From assembly GCA_947588325.1 (NCBI GenBank), contig CANPYH010000087.1:1-5887 (forward strand): a stretch of DNA of 5,887 nucleotides, in the 5' to 3' direction. The DNA comes from an uncultured Clostridia bacterium (lineage in GTDB: Bacteria; Bacillota; Clostridia; Christensenellales; Pumilibacteraceae). The translations under genes and the position numbers were made by a program. This document shows, one piece after another, positions 5,555-5,887 of the stretch. Position 1 is the first letter of the stretch, and each line of letters starts with the position of its first letter. The notes beneath the pieces are model-generated. The model was not told the DNA's origin. It saw only the letters and a list, made by a program, of their open reading frames with translations, and did not search any database.

Positions 5555-5563
5555 ATTATATCA
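5555..5563 (-). promoter_or_regulatory. Extended -10 promoter element abutting the ftsQ start
   Basis: TGATATAAT on the minus strand fits the extended -10 consensus TGnTATAAT. The matching -35 position (5578-5583, TTGCGT) is poor, which extended -10 promoters tolerate. Transcription would begin about seven bases downstream, at or next to the ftsQ ATG, producing a leaderless message. ftsQ may instead be expressed only by read-through from murA, 25 bp away. Confidence 0.4.
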
Positions 5564-5573
5564 AACCGCGCGG

Positions 5574-5887
5574 TCAAACGCAAGACTTTTTCACCCTTTT
5601 TATGTCTCCCCCGAGCATACTTATTTTCTTTTCCATTCCGAAATAGCCTCTGTCAATGTGCCTTACTCCCGATATCGTTGATTTCCCCTCCGCTTTAAGC
5701 GCGGCAAGTACCAATGCCGCACCGCCCCGAAGGTCCTCCGCCTGCAGCGCCGCGCCGTGAAGAACACCGCCCCTGACCGTCGCCGCCCTTCCGCAGACGA
5801 TTATATCCGCGCCCATTTTGTTTAACTCCGACGTGTGGCGGAAGCGGTTCTCGAACAGGTTCTCGATAACATATCCCCGCCCTTTCG
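5574..5887 (-). CDS. murA: UDP-N-acetylglucosamine 1-carboxyvinyltransferase MurA (partial, 5' end outside window)
   Basis: The last 104 codons of a protein that is normally about 420 residues; the beginning lies beyond the right edge. The visible part matches the C-terminal portion of the EPSP-synthase-like fold. It starts with NLFENRFRHTSELNKMGADI, the counterpart of E. coli ENRFMHVPELSRMGA. Then come GAALQAEDLRGGAALVLAAL, with the conserved D-L-R near the active site, and SGVRHIDRGY, which is diagnostic of the family. It ends KKSCV and TGA at 5576-5574. MurA transfers enolpyruvate from phosphoenolpyruvate to UDP-GlcNAc in the first committed cytoplasmic step of peptidoglycan synthesis and is the fosfomycin target. 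The fosfomycin-reactive Cys position is not in the window. The frame continues through the first in-window ATG (5816), so that is not the start. Confidence 0.96.
   Translation of the reverse strand, partial: KGRGYVIENLFENRFRHTSELNKMGADIIVCGRAATVRGGVLHGAALQAEDLRGGAALVLAALKAEGKSTISGVRHIDRGYFGMEKKISMLGGDIKRVKKSCV

Noticed and set aside
1..5887. Mobile element, CRISPR array, tRNA, rRNA or defence system
   Set aside because: I looked for direct-repeat arrays, terminal inverted repeats, transposase or nuclease motifs and RNA-gene signatures and saw none. The right-hand 5.3 kb is ordinary division and sporulation chromosome.

Overview
The window looks like chromosomal DNA of an endospore-forming member of the Bacillota, most likely a clostridial lineage. 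The main evidence is the gene order murA-ftsQ-ftsA-ftsZ-spoIIGA-sigE on one strand, which joins the end of a division and cell-wall cluster to the mother-cell sporulation sigma factor and its protease. Base composition is roughly half G+C in the genes and lower between them (judged by eye). I cannot name a genus.

Every gene is on the minus strand, so the biological order runs from the right end to the left. At 5574-5887 is the 3' end of murA, which makes UDP-GlcNAc enolpyruvyl transferase. At 4688-5548 is a divergent ftsQ/divIB. A perfect consensus vegetative promoter (4636-4664) then drives ftsA (3452-4609) and ftsZ (2250-3440). A strong intrinsic terminator (about 2186-2223) closes this block. 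A sporulation pair follows: spoIIGA (1341-2132) and sigE (623-1339, pro-sigma-E), with one base between stop and start. A consensus Spo0A box and a plausible promoter lie just upstream of spoIIGA. A second terminator (540-574) follows sigE. After a 318-bp gap comes a separately transcribed MarR-family regulator (304 down to 1, cut by the window edge), whose perfect consensus promoter is embedded in a perfect inverted repeat.

Functionally, MurA feeds peptidoglycan precursor synthesis. FtsQ, FtsA and FtsZ build the divisome, and FtsA and FtsZ are also used for the asymmetric septum at sporulation. SpoIIGA and pro-sigma-E then set the mother-cell programme once that septum is made. The terminator and the 0A box suggest that spoIIGA-sigE is switched on separately by Spo0A rather than by read-through from ftsZ.

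I found no mobile element, CRISPR array, tRNA or rRNA, and no wholly novel gene system. The points most worth checking are regulatory (the Spo0A-box promoter, the MarR promoter-operator, and two starts without Shine-Dalgarno sequences that sit close to -10 boxes) plus a lysine inside the GTP-binding signature of FtsZ.
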